This document shows positions 1 to 6,576 of a stretch of DNA of 54,589 nucleotides, piece by piece (position 1 is the stretch's first letter; each line of letters begins with the position of its first letter). A program made the position numbers and the translations under genes. The stretch comes from JAWLHU01 sp041690255. GTDB taxonomy: Bacteria; Bacillota; Sulfobacillia; Symbiobacteriales; Symbiobacteriaceae. The notes below the pieces were generated by a model. It saw only the letters and a list, made by a program, of their open reading frames with translations. It did not search any database and had not been told where the DNA came from. The DNA lies in contig JAWLHU010000025.1 in assembly GCA_041690255.1 (NCBI GenBank), forward strand, positions 1 through 54,589, given 5' to 3'.

Positions 1-102
1 ATGAATGAGAGGAAAAGGCGTGAAGGAGGCGAATCCCAGGGCATGGGACTCGCCTCTTGCGCGTGGCACCTGGCAGGCTGATCCATTGGTCAGGATACGA
101 CA

Positions 103-163
103 GAACCTCTCGACGTTTGTCGAGAGGTTCTTCTGGCGGTCCCACACACACGTTTGGTATAAT
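103..163 (+). promoter_or_regulatory. Palindrome plus extended -10 promoter of module A
   Basis: A perfect 12-bp inverted repeat (103-114 with 119-130, loop GTTT) is followed 28 nt later by TATAAT (158-163) preceded by TGG, an extended -10. No convincing -35 is visible. Modules C and D keep the same arrangement (palindrome, 28-29 nt, TGG then TAACAT), so the palindrome is likelier an operator or activator site than a terminator; it also lacks a T-run. Confidence 0.55.
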
Positions 164-174
164 CTGGTTGGTGG

Positions 175-196
175 CCGCCTCCACAGAGGGAGGTGG
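175..196 (+). promoter_or_regulatory. Hairpin sequestering the Shine-Dalgarno of the module A peptide
   Basis: CCGCCTCC (175-182) pairs with GGAGGTGG (189-196), one wobble, loop ACAGAG. The 3' arm is the ribosome binding site of the ORF starting at 205. The same 8-bp stem with a different loop is kept in module B (470-477 with 484-491), which supports a real RNA structure limiting translation. Confidence 0.55.
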
Positions 197-204
197 TAAC
201 ACTC

Positions 205-291
205 ATGAAGTTCTCCGCTGAATTCACTCTCGAAGAGCTTCTGGCTGCTCTGCTGATACTGGCATCAGCCGTTCGGTTCTTCTCCAACTAG
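205..291 (+). CDS. Small hydrophobic peptide of module A (28 aa)
   Basis: A 28-codon ORF with ATG start and GGAGG 8-9 nt upstream. The peptide begins M-K-F-S, has an acidic stretch (TLEELL) and then a hydrophobic segment with one Arg near the C-terminus, ending F-F-S-N. It shares roughly 60 percent identity with the first 28 residues of the ORF at 500. Its exact 28-residue length is repeated by the module D peptide at 19600. Function is unknown. A short amphipathic or membrane-active peptide whose Shine-Dalgarno is buried in a hairpin resembles type I toxins, but no antisense RNA can be demonstrated here. A signalling or leader peptide is the alternative. Confidence 0.5.
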   Translation: MKFSAEFTLEELLAALLILASAVRFFSN

Positions 292-499
292 TCTCCGTTC
301 CAGACTACTCCGCCTGACGTAGCAATCCAAAGTGGGGGCGGTCGCCATTACGACTAGCATGTCCAGGAGGCATGCTTCCTAACGGCCGGACATGACAAAC
401 CCCCCCGACTTTTGTCGAGAGGTTCTGGTGGCGCACCCACACACTTGCTTGGGAGAATCTGGTTGGTGGCCGCCTCCGTGGAGGGAGGTGGCAAACGAC

Positions 500-694
500 G
501 TGAAAGTCTCTGATGAGTTCGCACTCGAAGAGCTTCTGGCTGTTGTGCTGACCATAGCCGCTGCCATTCGTCTCTTCTCAAACGAGACACCGATCCAAAG
601 CCGAGCCAGGAACATACCCAACAAAGCGGGGCGGTCGCCACCATTTCAAGAGTATGTCCAGGAACCAGGCTTCTTAACGGCAGGATACGTATAA
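500..694 (+). CDS. Module B peptide, read-through variant (64 aa)
   Basis: GTG start 8 nt after GGAGGTGG. The first 28 residues (V-K-V-S-D-E-F through L-F-S-N) align with the module A peptide. The stop is lost (GAG in place of TAG), so the frame runs 36 more codons through the module's 3' region into the RHS-derived sequence (G-F-L-T) and stops at TAA 692-694. Its -10 is degraded (GAGAAT, 453-458) and its upstream palindrome is imperfect. It is best read as a decaying duplicate of module A, possibly still translated. Confidence 0.4.
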   Translation: MKVSDEFALEELLAVVLTIAAAIRLFSNETPIQSRARNIPNKAGRSPPFQEYVQEPGFLTAGYV

Positions 695-1292
695 GGGGTC
701 TGCGTGGGAGCCTTGGTCTCAGAATCTGTATGTCTACGTGGGAAATAACCCGGTCAATTACGTGGACCCGACTGGCCACAACAGAGCAATCGCTGCAGAT
801 CCTGGTGGCTGGGACGTGGTTGGCGGCGCTGTTGGTTGGGGGCTTGGGGAGGCACTGCTGGAGTTCGGGTGGGCGGTCATCACTGGGATACTCTCCTTCG
901 GCTCATCTGAGCACCTGAACCGTGGTTGCCAAGCTCTTGATCCTATGGTGCCGATGACGGTCTGCAGTAGTTCGGGGGATGGTGGCGGCGGAAGCGGTGA
1001 TGATGGCGGCGGTAGCAGTCCGAAGAAGCAGGATCATACCAAATGGAACCAGGGTAGCTTTGAGTCTGCGGAGGATTCCGCCCAATATCACTTCCAGAAA
1101 CACGGTAAAGAGGTTGGGGCGAGTTCCGTTGAGCAGTATCTTCGGAAGGCGGAAGAGTTCTCGAAAAGCCTGAAAGGAGCAACGAAGTTCAGAGTTGACG
1201 GAGCAGTTGAAGGGGTAACTCGCTACGTCAAGAATGGCAAATACATCGACATTGCTCCTGATGGTACTATCATCTCGTTCGGAGCCCGGTAG
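678..1292 (+). pseudogene. Orphan RHS C-terminal tip with candidate nuclease toxin domain
   Basis: From 681 the frame encodes QDTYKGSAWE followed by NLYVYVGNNPVNYVDPTGH, a close copy of the RHS-core end of the large RHS gene (around 52175-52270), but an in-frame TAA lies at 675-677 and no RHS barrel precedes it. After DPTGH comes a glycine-rich hydrophobic segment, a Gly/Ser linker, and a C-terminal domain of about 75 residues with H-F-x-K-H-G, a following Y-L-x-K-A helix, and a closing D-G-T-I-I-S-F-G. I recall that arrangement from polymorphic-toxin RNases of the BECR fold, but the family call is tentative. Translation could start at GTG 738 (V-G-N-N-P-V). It sits 17 nt before a candidate immunity gene. 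It is probably a displaced tip left by tip exchange. Confidence 0.65.
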
Positions 1293-1309
1293 CGGAGGAG
1301 GGAGTCAAC

Positions 1310-1702
1310 ATGACTTTGGAGCGTGCCATCCATGAAATAGTCGAATTTTGGAGGGCCGCACCTGCTAGACCGTTTCCGTATGAGGAGATTAGGCAATTGG
1401 AGACTGACGCAGAGCAAGAGTTCTTGCGGAACGCACCGAATAGCATCCTGACTGCCGACCTAAACGAGTACTTTTCCACTATCTCTGGCTTGGCGTCAGG
1501 TGGCATTCGCACACTAGTCGAAGACCCTCAGCGGAACCGCAGAATGACACGCTACCTGAGTCAGTCGTTCTTCGAACGACACTCCCAGTATGCTTTCCTT
1601 GAGGATTGGGATCTGTCCAGGTACCCAACTTTGATGGCCGAGTTGGCCTTTGCGGACACGCTACGACTGAGGCTTCTGGAGTTGTTACAGAGACTGGCCT
1701 GA
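1310..1702 (+). CDS. Candidate immunity protein for the orphan RHS tip
   Basis: A 130-residue, probably cytosolic, mostly helical protein with no signal peptide and no membrane segment. It starts at ATG after GGAGGAGGG, 17 nt behind the toxin-tip stop, so the two are likely co-transcribed. Family not recognised. Toxin-tip/immunity pairing is the standard layout of polymorphic toxin systems, so an inhibitor role is inferred from position and size only. The 95-bp repeat begins 8 bp after its stop codon. Confidence 0.55.
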   Translation: MTLERAIHEIVEFWRAAPARPFPYEEIRQLETDAEQEFLRNAPNSILTADLNEYFSTISGLASGGIRTLVEDPQRNRRMTRYLSQSFFERHSQYAFLEDWDLSRYPTLMAELAFADTLRLRLLELLQRLA

Positions 1703-1710
1703 GTGCTCCT

Positions 1711-1811
1711 CGTCTTCTTCTACCACACGATTCCCGAAGCGGTAACATCTAAAGAGAATGGGCGTGTGCCTGAGCGGTTGCACGCCCTCCTTCTGTTCCT
1801 GGGTGAGTCCC
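1711..1811 (+). repeat. 95-bp cassette-end repeat, copy 1
   Basis: Starts CGTCTTCTTC, continues with GATTCCCGAAGCGGTAACAT, and carries a hairpin GGGCGTG (1760-1766) / CACGCCC (1781-1787) followed by TCCTTCTGTTCC. Copies 2 and 3 are at 12576-12668 and 54490-54589. Copies 1 and 2 follow putative immunity genes. The hairpin may act as a terminator with an imperfect T-tract. Confidence 0.7.
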
Positions 1812-1840
1812 CCGAGGTGGTTTTGAGTACCGTTGGGGTC

Positions 1841-2010
1841 TTGACGGGTGACAGGCCGGCGGTATACTGGCATGCCGAAGGGAGCGGGGCCTGCCTCCTT
1901 CTGTTCCCCGGCGCCGCCCCCTTCGGTGTTTCTCCTTGCCTACCGCTGGACTGGCGGGGCCAGTCAAGGCCTCAACGGCCGTTTTTTGGCCATGCTAGGG
2001 GGAGGAGGGA
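1841..2010 (+). promoter_or_regulatory. Promoter and structured leader upstream of the ORF at 2017
   Basis: TTGACG (1841-1846) and TATACT (1863-1868) with 16-bp spacing form a good sigma-A promoter. About 150 nt of leader follows, containing a hairpin with outer stem CCGAAGGG / CCCTTCGG and inner CGGGG / CCCCG (about 1875-1923), a short ACTGGC-GGG-GCCAGT hairpin, and a GGCC inverted repeat followed by six T residues just before the ribosome binding site. The order recalls a leader attenuator or a small stable RNA. No known riboswitch class was recognised. Confidence 0.45.
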
Positions 2011-2016
2011 TCACCC

Positions 2017-2283
2017 ATGGCCTGCCAGTCGCCGCGGCTCTTTCGCCACCGCCGGACCCTGCAGTACTGGATTGCCAACTGCCAGCAATGGGCCTGCCGC
2101 CACTGTATCCACCAGGTCGCCCGCCGCTGGCAGGCGGTGGCCGCGATCCGGGCGATCCTGTGGCCGCCGATGGAGCCCGGCATGTGGGAGTACATCGGCC
2201 TGCTGCCGTGGCACGAACAGTTGACCTGGACCTGGCCGGATGGGGCCGGAAAAGCCGTACCGGATGTGGCTCCAACTGGGTAG
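2017..2283 (+). CDS. Small Cys-containing protein, possible Rep fragment (88 aa)
   Basis: ATG start with a strong GGGGGAGGAGGG site upstream. The protein has W-I-x-N-C-Q-Q-W-x-C-R-H-C (about residues 17-30), a CxxWxCxxC knuckle like those in rolling-circle replication initiators and some transposases, followed by a Trp-rich stretch. It ends after 88 residues without an obvious catalytic domain, so it may be the N-terminal piece of a longer broken gene. The promoter and structured leader at 1841-2010 belong to it. Family not recognised with confidence. Confidence 0.4.
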   Translation: MACQSPRLFRHRRTLQYWIANCQQWACRHCIHQVARRWQAVAAIRAILWPPMEPGMWEYIGLLPWHEQLTWTWPDGAGKAVPDVAPTG

Positions 2284-2604
2284 CGGCCCAGCAACCTCCG
2301 CGAGGAGCGCGTAGCCGTCGCCGCGAATCAAGGGGGTAGAGACAGACCGGACCGCAGGCTGGCGCAAGAGCCGATGTGTTTCGCCGCGCCCGGAAAGCCC
2401 TGGCACCCAACGAGCGCCGGTCCAGGTGGCCGGCGAGCTTCGCACGCAGTCTTCCATGGCGCCGGCGCCGCCACCGCGAACGAAAATGGCCTAGTCCTTG
2501 GTACACTGGATGTGACGGCCACGTGCGACAAGTCGACCGTAAACTGGTGCCTCAAGCTCGTCACGCAGTCTGACAAGGCGCTCGTCGGCGGCGCCGCTTG
2601 TGGC
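2284..2604. other. No recognisable gene
   Basis: Open frames on both strands here are short, arginine/proline-rich and lack ribosome binding sites. A frame around 2376-2570 (R-R-A-R-K-A-L-A-P-N-E-R-R) may be a decayed continuation of the small ORF at 2017, but this is not supported further. The right end is the non-coding flank of the IS110 relic. Confidence 0.4.
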
Positions 2605-3189
2605 CTCCTACTAGTACAACCTGGTAGGAGCGCACGTGAAGGAGGTTCGTTATGGACGTGCACAAAGATACCATCGTAGCGTGCCTAATGTGGTCAGGCC
2701 TTAGCCGATTGCTCCGAAAGGAGACCCGAACGTTCGGAACGACATCGGGTGACCTCATGGTCTTGCGGGATTGGCTAGCGAAGTCAGGGTGTACGATCGT
2801 GGCCATGGAGAGTACGGGAGTCTATTGGAAACCGGTGTACAACATCCTCGAAGGGGTTCTGGAGATCCTCGTTGTCAACGCTCAGCACATGAAAGCGATT
2901 CCTGGCCGGAAGACAGATGTTGCAGATGCAGAGTGGATTAGGGTCGGTCCTAACCGATCTGCTCGGCGTCTCGGGCCGCTCCATGCTGTCAGCGATGCTG
3001 GAAGGAACGAAGAGACCCGAAGAGATGGCCGATATGGCCAAGGGACGCATGCGCCAGAAGCTACCCGAGTTGCGTTGTTTCGCTTCTCCAGCCCCTTTTC
3101 ACGCTTTCTTCGACGATAAAGGGCTGTTTCTCGTGTCCGATACCGAGCACGTGCTCCGTGTAAGGCGGAGCTTTTCACCAGACTTCTAG
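2605..3189 (+). pseudogene. IS110-family transposase relic with internal deletion and frameshift
   Basis: ATG 2652 follows GAAGGAGG. The N-terminal DEDD RuvC-like half is recognisable: M-D-V-H-K-D-T, then M-E-S-T-G-V-Y-W-K-P and A-I-P-G-R-K-T-D-V-A-D-A-E-W-I. At about 2937 the frame breaks and the middle of the protein is missing. The sequence resumes in another frame with a Tnp20-type segment (L-L-G-V-S-G-R-S-M-L-S-A-M, near 2960-3005) and ends at 3189. The Ser-active-site C-terminal domain is largely gone. A 7-bp hairpin (CTCCTAC 2605-2611 / GTAGGAG 2624-2630) lies in the upstream non-coding flank, the zone where IS110 elements encode their bridge RNA. Not functional. Confidence 0.8.
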
Positions 3190-4046
3190 TGCAGCCCCAA
3201 CAGGCCCATGGCGCCGACCATATAGAGTGACGCATACTTGAACAGCCTGTGGTTTCCCTGAACGGAGGGCCTGACCATGGCGTTCGCCGCCAACCCCACC
3301 AGCACCGCCCCGAGGCCGCCCGCTACGCCCAGGACTCCCCAGGGCAGGGCCAGCAGCCAGGTCACCAGGACCATGACCGACGCTGCGGCCACGGTGGATC
3401 CCCCGATCAGCTGCTGTGTGACCGCCATGCCGTAAACGTTGGGGAAGACAGGCACCCCCGCCCGGGAGTAGTCGGCCGCGTTCTTGATGCTGAAGGTCAT
3501 GATATGGGTGGGAATCCAGAGCAGGACGGCCAGGGCCAGCAACAGGCCGACCAGGTCAATCCCCCCCACTGCCAGCACCCGGCCCGCCAGGACGGGCATG
3601 GAGCCCGAGAGGCCGCCCCACACCACCGACCACGGGGTCCGTCGCTTCAGCCAGACGGTGTAGACGAGGAGGTCCAGCCCCCAGCCGGCCAGGACGATCA
3701 GGCCGAAGAGGGTGTCAAGCGCCAGAGCCCAGAGAATACCGGCTGCACTGAGGCTGGCCCCGATGGCCAGGCCGGTGCGCGGGGAGAGCCTTCCGGCTGC
3801 CAGTGGCCGGTTGCGGGTTCGCTCCATCTGTGCATCGATGTCGCGATCGTAGAGCATGTTCAGTACAGTCGAGCCGCAGATGGCCAGCAGCAGTCCGCCG
3901 GTCAGCCCCCACCACTCTCCGGCAGGAACCCCTGGCGCCCATCCACTGGCGTAGCCGGCCAGACCCGTGAAGAGGAGGAGGCCGGTCTGCTTTCTCTTGA
4001 TCAGGGACCAGAGATCCCGCAGCCCTTGATCATGCAGCCATCGCAC
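3186..4046 (-). CDS. ctaB: UbiA-family prenyltransferase, protoheme IX farnesyltransferase-like
   Basis: 286 aa with 8-9 membrane segments. The first prenyl-diphosphate motif is clear: N-x-x-Y-D-R-D-I-D-x-x-M-x-R-T-x-x-R-P-L-A-A-G (about residues 62-85). A later segment, W-I-P-T-H-I-M-T-F-S, then D-Y-S-R-A-G-V-P-V-F-P-N, matches the heme O synthase signature region. Such enzymes farnesylate heme b to heme O in the membrane. GTG start; the ribosome site overlaps the end of the upstream gene (10-nt gap), so it is the last gene of the operon 6419-3186. Its pairing with a heme-copper-oxidase-like protein implies that protein carries heme O or A. Another UbiA reaction cannot be excluded. Confidence 0.8.
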   Translation of the reverse strand: MRWLHDQGLRDLWSLIKRKQTGLLLFTGLAGYASGWAPGVPAGEWWGLTGGLLLAICGSTVLNMLYDRDIDAQMERTRNRPLAAGRLSPRTGLAIGASLSAAGILWALALDTLFGLIVLAGWGLDLLVYTVWLKRRTPWSVVWGGLSGSMPVLAGRVLAVGGIDLVGLLLALAVLLWIPTHIMTFSIKNAADYSRAGVPVFPNVYGMAVTQQLIGGSTVAAASVMVLVTWLLALPWGVLGVAGGLGAVLVGLAANAMVRPSVQGNHRLFKYASLYMVGAMGLLGLH

Positions 4047-4056
4047 GGGCGATCAC

Positions 4057-4968
4057 CTACTTTCCGGGCGATCGGACGCAGCGCAGGCCCACGCTGGGGC
4101 TCGCGTGTTCGGGCTCCGCACTGTTGCGGCTCCAGGTTCGCATATCGATGCCGTAACTGGCCTTGCTGCCGCCCCGCAGGTAGCGGTAGTGCATGTTGGG
4201 GTAGACGTTGCTGGTCCACTCTGCCACGTTGCCGGCCATGTCATACAGACCGTAGGGGCTGGAACCGTCCATCGTCTGGAAGTCACCCTGCTTTGACCCG
4301 TTGAAGAAGCCGACCGGTGTGGTATCGCTGTACCCCTCTGCGGTCTCAAAGGGGTCCTCGCTGTGGTAGTAGTTGGCGTGGGCGGTACTCAGTTCATGGC
4401 CCCAGGGGTAGGGCTGGGGTTCGGTCCCCTTGGCCGCCTTCTCCCACTCCGCTTCGGTGGGCAGGCGCCCGCCGCTGAACTCACAGTAGCCCTTGGCGCC
4501 GAACCAGGTCACCATGGTGGCCGGATGGTTCTCATAGCCGGGCAGAACCGTGAATCCATCCCCATCGGGCAGGATCCGGTTGGCCGGGTTGCCCAACGTG
4601 AAGTGGGGGTAGTCGCCGGCGGGATACTCCTTCTCATGCTTGTATGCACGGAAGGTGTCCCCCGGGTAGTGGCCGACAATGGTGTCGCCCTCCCGCCGGA
4701 TCGTCCCCGCCTTAAGGGCAGCGTCGAGGTAGACAGCGAACTGGGCGTTGGTCACCTCGGTGGCCATGATCTCGAAGGCATCGACCATGGTCTCCGCCTC
4801 GTCGCGCCCCATGGGGAAGGGGCCGGCCGGGATGAGGATCCACGACTCCGGATCTGCCTGGGCCTGGGTGACCAGGGCGAGCCCAGGAGGGGCGGAGGGG
4901 GCGACCTCGCAGGCCGTGAGGAGAGTCGCTGCAAGCAGCCAGGTCACCAGTCGGAACGATGGCTTCAC
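4057..4968 (-). CDS. SUMF1-fold (formylglycine-generating-enzyme-like) lipoprotein
   Basis: 303 aa from a GTG at 4968 that overlaps the stop of the upstream gene (GTGA), indicating translational coupling; a longer upstream frame is disfavoured because the GTG has GGAGGTG ahead and is followed by a lipoprotein signal peptide ending L-L-T-A-C. The SUMF1 fold is shown by W-I-L-I-P-A-G-P-F-P-M-G, P-A-T-M-V-T-W, R-L-P-T-E-A-E-W-E-K-A, M-A-G-N-V-A-E-W and a closing G-L-R-C-V. The two catalytic cysteines of true formylglycine-generating enzymes are absent: the R-G-G-S-K-A-S-Y region has none and only the terminal G-L-R-C Cys is near. It is therefore likely a structural or assembly factor of the NirV type, outside the membrane, serving the oxidase-like complex. 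Confidence 0.75.
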   Translation of the reverse strand: MKPSFRLVTWLLAATLLTACEVAPSAPPGLALVTQAQADPESWILIPAGPFPMGRDEAETMVDAFEIMATEVTNAQFAVYLDAALKAGTIRREGDTIVGHYPGDTFRAYKHEKEYPAGDYPHFTLGNPANRILPDGDGFTVLPGYENHPATMVTWFGAKGYCEFSGGRLPTEAEWEKAAKGTEPQPYPWGHELSTAHANYYHSEDPFETAEGYSDTTPVGFFNGSKQGDFQTMDGSSPYGLYDMAGNVAEWTSNVYPNMHYRYLRGGSKASYGIDMRTWSRNSAEPEHASPSVGLRCVRSPGK

Positions 4969-6419
4969 TGCGACACCTCCTTCTCCGCCTCCTGTGCCCA
5001 CCGGCCGCCGCGTGTGAAGAGGTCGGCCAGCCGCCACAGGAGGAAGAGGGCCAGGGCGACGAGGACCGCGGCCAGCCCGAAGTCGATGGCCAGCATGGTC
5101 CGGTTTACCAGAATCTGCTGCCCGTACTCGCTGATAAACAGGCGCTTGAGGCTGAAGATGGTCGCACTGGCAAATGCGATGTCCGAGCCGATGATCAGCA
5201 CCCAGCCAAACCACTGGCGGGCCTTGGACCTGAGCCCCATCATGTCGGCAAAGTAACAGAGGATGATGGTTGCCGTCAGGGCGGAAAGGACGTGCCAGTG
5301 GCCGGTCAGCGTGATGCGCTCCTCCCGGTGGGGCATAACCCGTATGAGATCATCCAGCTTGACCGCCATGAAGATGCCCACAAAGCTGACGTTGAAGTTC
5401 ATGAAGACCATCTGCCAGAGGGAGCCGAAGCGCAGCGGGTCGTGCAGCAACGCCTTCAGCCTCTGGCCAAAGCTGGCGCGGACAACCCCCTGCTCGGCCA
5501 GCCGGTCGCGGACCAGCTTGCTCCAGCCGAATATGACCAGCAGCAGTCCCGCCAGCAGGACGAAGGTCGAACCCACATAGATGATGGTGTGGGCGGAGGG
5601 GGTGACGGTCACTGACCAGGCCCCGAGGCTGGTGACGATGGTCCCGAAGATCATAGTCGGCATGGCCAGCTTGTGCAGAATGCCCTTGAAGTCGAACCAG
5701 CGCCCGATCATCAGGGCGGTGGCGATGCCGATCAGGGTGAGCATGATGTGCAGGTGGCCGATGACCGCCTTCTGCTGAATCGTCTTGACGGGGTCACGCA
5801 CCGTATCCTCCGCCAGGAAGGAGACAAAGCCGTTGCCAAAGTAGGCACCAGCCATCGCTCCCAGGGCGGCAGAGCCCAACGTGCAGACCGCCATGGTGAA
5901 GAAGGCGGCTCGCTCCAGGTCCACCCCGCCCCGTGTGCGAGAGTAGCTGGGATCGGTCTGGCGGTACTCCCTGCCGAAGGGCCACAAGGCGATGGTCAGC
6001 AGCAGACCGGCGTAGAAGATGAGCCCCTCACCGAATAGGAAGAGTCCGTGAAAGACCCAACTGTGGCCGAAATAGCCGAAGATCAGGCCGGAGAACATGG
6101 CCAGCAGGTAGCCCACGGTGACGGCGGCGTTGATGCTGACCTGCTGCTGCCTGCGCATGGGAACGCTGGCGGTGATCAGGTAGACCAGCACGGCCCCCAC
6201 CGGGAAGGCGATGGAGTGGTACAGGCTGACCAGGCGGCCCTCTCGCTCCGCTTCCACCAGTTTCATGCCGAGGAGGTTTACTGTAACATCCTTGACTCCC
6301 CATTCAACCATGGGCCCGGAGAGGGTAGCCCAGATGGCCGTAACCAGCGAGACGAGGCCGATGGCCAGCAGTATCAGGCCGCGAGTCGAGGTGAACAAGT
6401 ACAGAAGCCGAGCTTTCAT
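4965..6419 (-). CDS. 12-TM heme-copper-oxidase-like membrane protein, divergent active site
   Basis: 484 aa, about twelve membrane helices as in oxidase subunit I. Histidines fall where heme ligands would be: H68 in helix 2 (L-Y-H-S), H222/H224 in helix 6 (G-H-L-H), and H374/H376 in helix 10 (G-H-W-H), the H-x-H that in oxidases binds the high- and low-spin hemes. The helix-7 His-His pair that ligates CuB is not present, nor the helix-6 H-P-E-V-Y type motif; helix 7 has only H249 at its start. It is thus either a very divergent heme-copper oxidase/NO reductase relative or a bis-heme quinol protein. ATG with GGGAGGGAGGTAAC upstream. First gene of the operon with the SUMF1 lipoprotein and ctaB, behind an FNR-like box. 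Confidence 0.6.
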   Translation of the reverse strand: MKARLLYLFTSTRGLILLAIGLVSLVTAIWATLSGPMVEWGVKDVTVNLLGMKLVEAEREGRLVSLYHSIAFPVGAVLVYLITASVPMRRQQQVSINAAVTVGYLLAMFSGLIFGYFGHSWVFHGLFLFGEGLIFYAGLLLTIALWPFGREYRQTDPSYSRTRGGVDLERAAFFTMAVCTLGSAALGAMAGAYFGNGFVSFLAEDTVRDPVKTIQQKAVIGHLHIMLTLIGIATALMIGRWFDFKGILHKLAMPTMIFGTIVTSLGAWSVTVTPSAHTIIYVGSTFVLLAGLLLVIFGWSKLVRDRLAEQGVVRASFGQRLKALLHDPLRFGSLWQMVFMNFNVSFVGIFMAVKLDDLIRVMPHREERITLTGHWHVLSALTATIILCYFADMMGLRSKARQWFGWVLIIGSDIAFASATIFSLKRLFISEYGQQILVNRTMLAIDFGLAAVLVALALFLLWRLADLFTRGGRWAQEAEKEVSQ

Positions 6420-6489
6420 GTTACCTCCCTCCCGGTGCTAACCCCCGGAGTGGTGGGGGCAGCGCCTCCGAGATGATGCCTCACCATCA

Positions 6490-6530
6490 CCATAACAGCC
6501 CGGTAATGACAGAACATTGACCTGGGTCAA
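6490..6530 (-). promoter_or_regulatory. FNR-like box and -10 of the oxidase-like operon
   Basis: TTGACCTGGGTCAA (6517-6530) is a perfect palindrome of the TTGA-N6-TCAA type. Reading leftward on the minus strand, TTATGG (6495-6490) begins 28.5 bp from its centre, which puts the box at about -41, the class II activator position. The gene starts about 70 nt further on. The divergent operon (7544-7585) has the same box and identical spacing. Confidence 0.65.
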
Positions 6531-6576
6531 ACAAAGCGTCGTGAACCAACTTTCTTCGGCGGATGAGATCCAGCAG

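Larger units (their letters stand above)
91..694 (+). repeat. Tandem small-peptide modules A and B
   Basis: Two diverged copies of one unit lie head to tail with a period of about 295 bp. Each has, in order, a palindrome (perfect in A, degraded in B), an extended -10-like hexamer, a hairpin holding the Shine-Dalgarno, and a short hydrophobic ORF. Each ends in a stretch resembling the RHS core codons for F-L-T. The unit starts at the octamer CAGGATAC (91-98), which recurs at 681-688 where the orphan RHS tip begins. Related modules C and D lie at 19128-19415 and 19480-19768. The start of the window (1-35) also resembles the sequence leading into module C at 19081. Confidence 0.7.

Noticed and set aside
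103..130. Module palindromes as rho-independent terminators
   Set aside because: No T-run follows in any copy, and all keep a fixed distance to a downstream -10, which fits an operator better.
1703..2224. A conserved reading frame through the 95-bp repeat (V-F-F-x-x-T-I-P-E)
   Set aside because: Differences among the three copies are mostly non-synonymous and the frame context differs, so the repeat is not coding.
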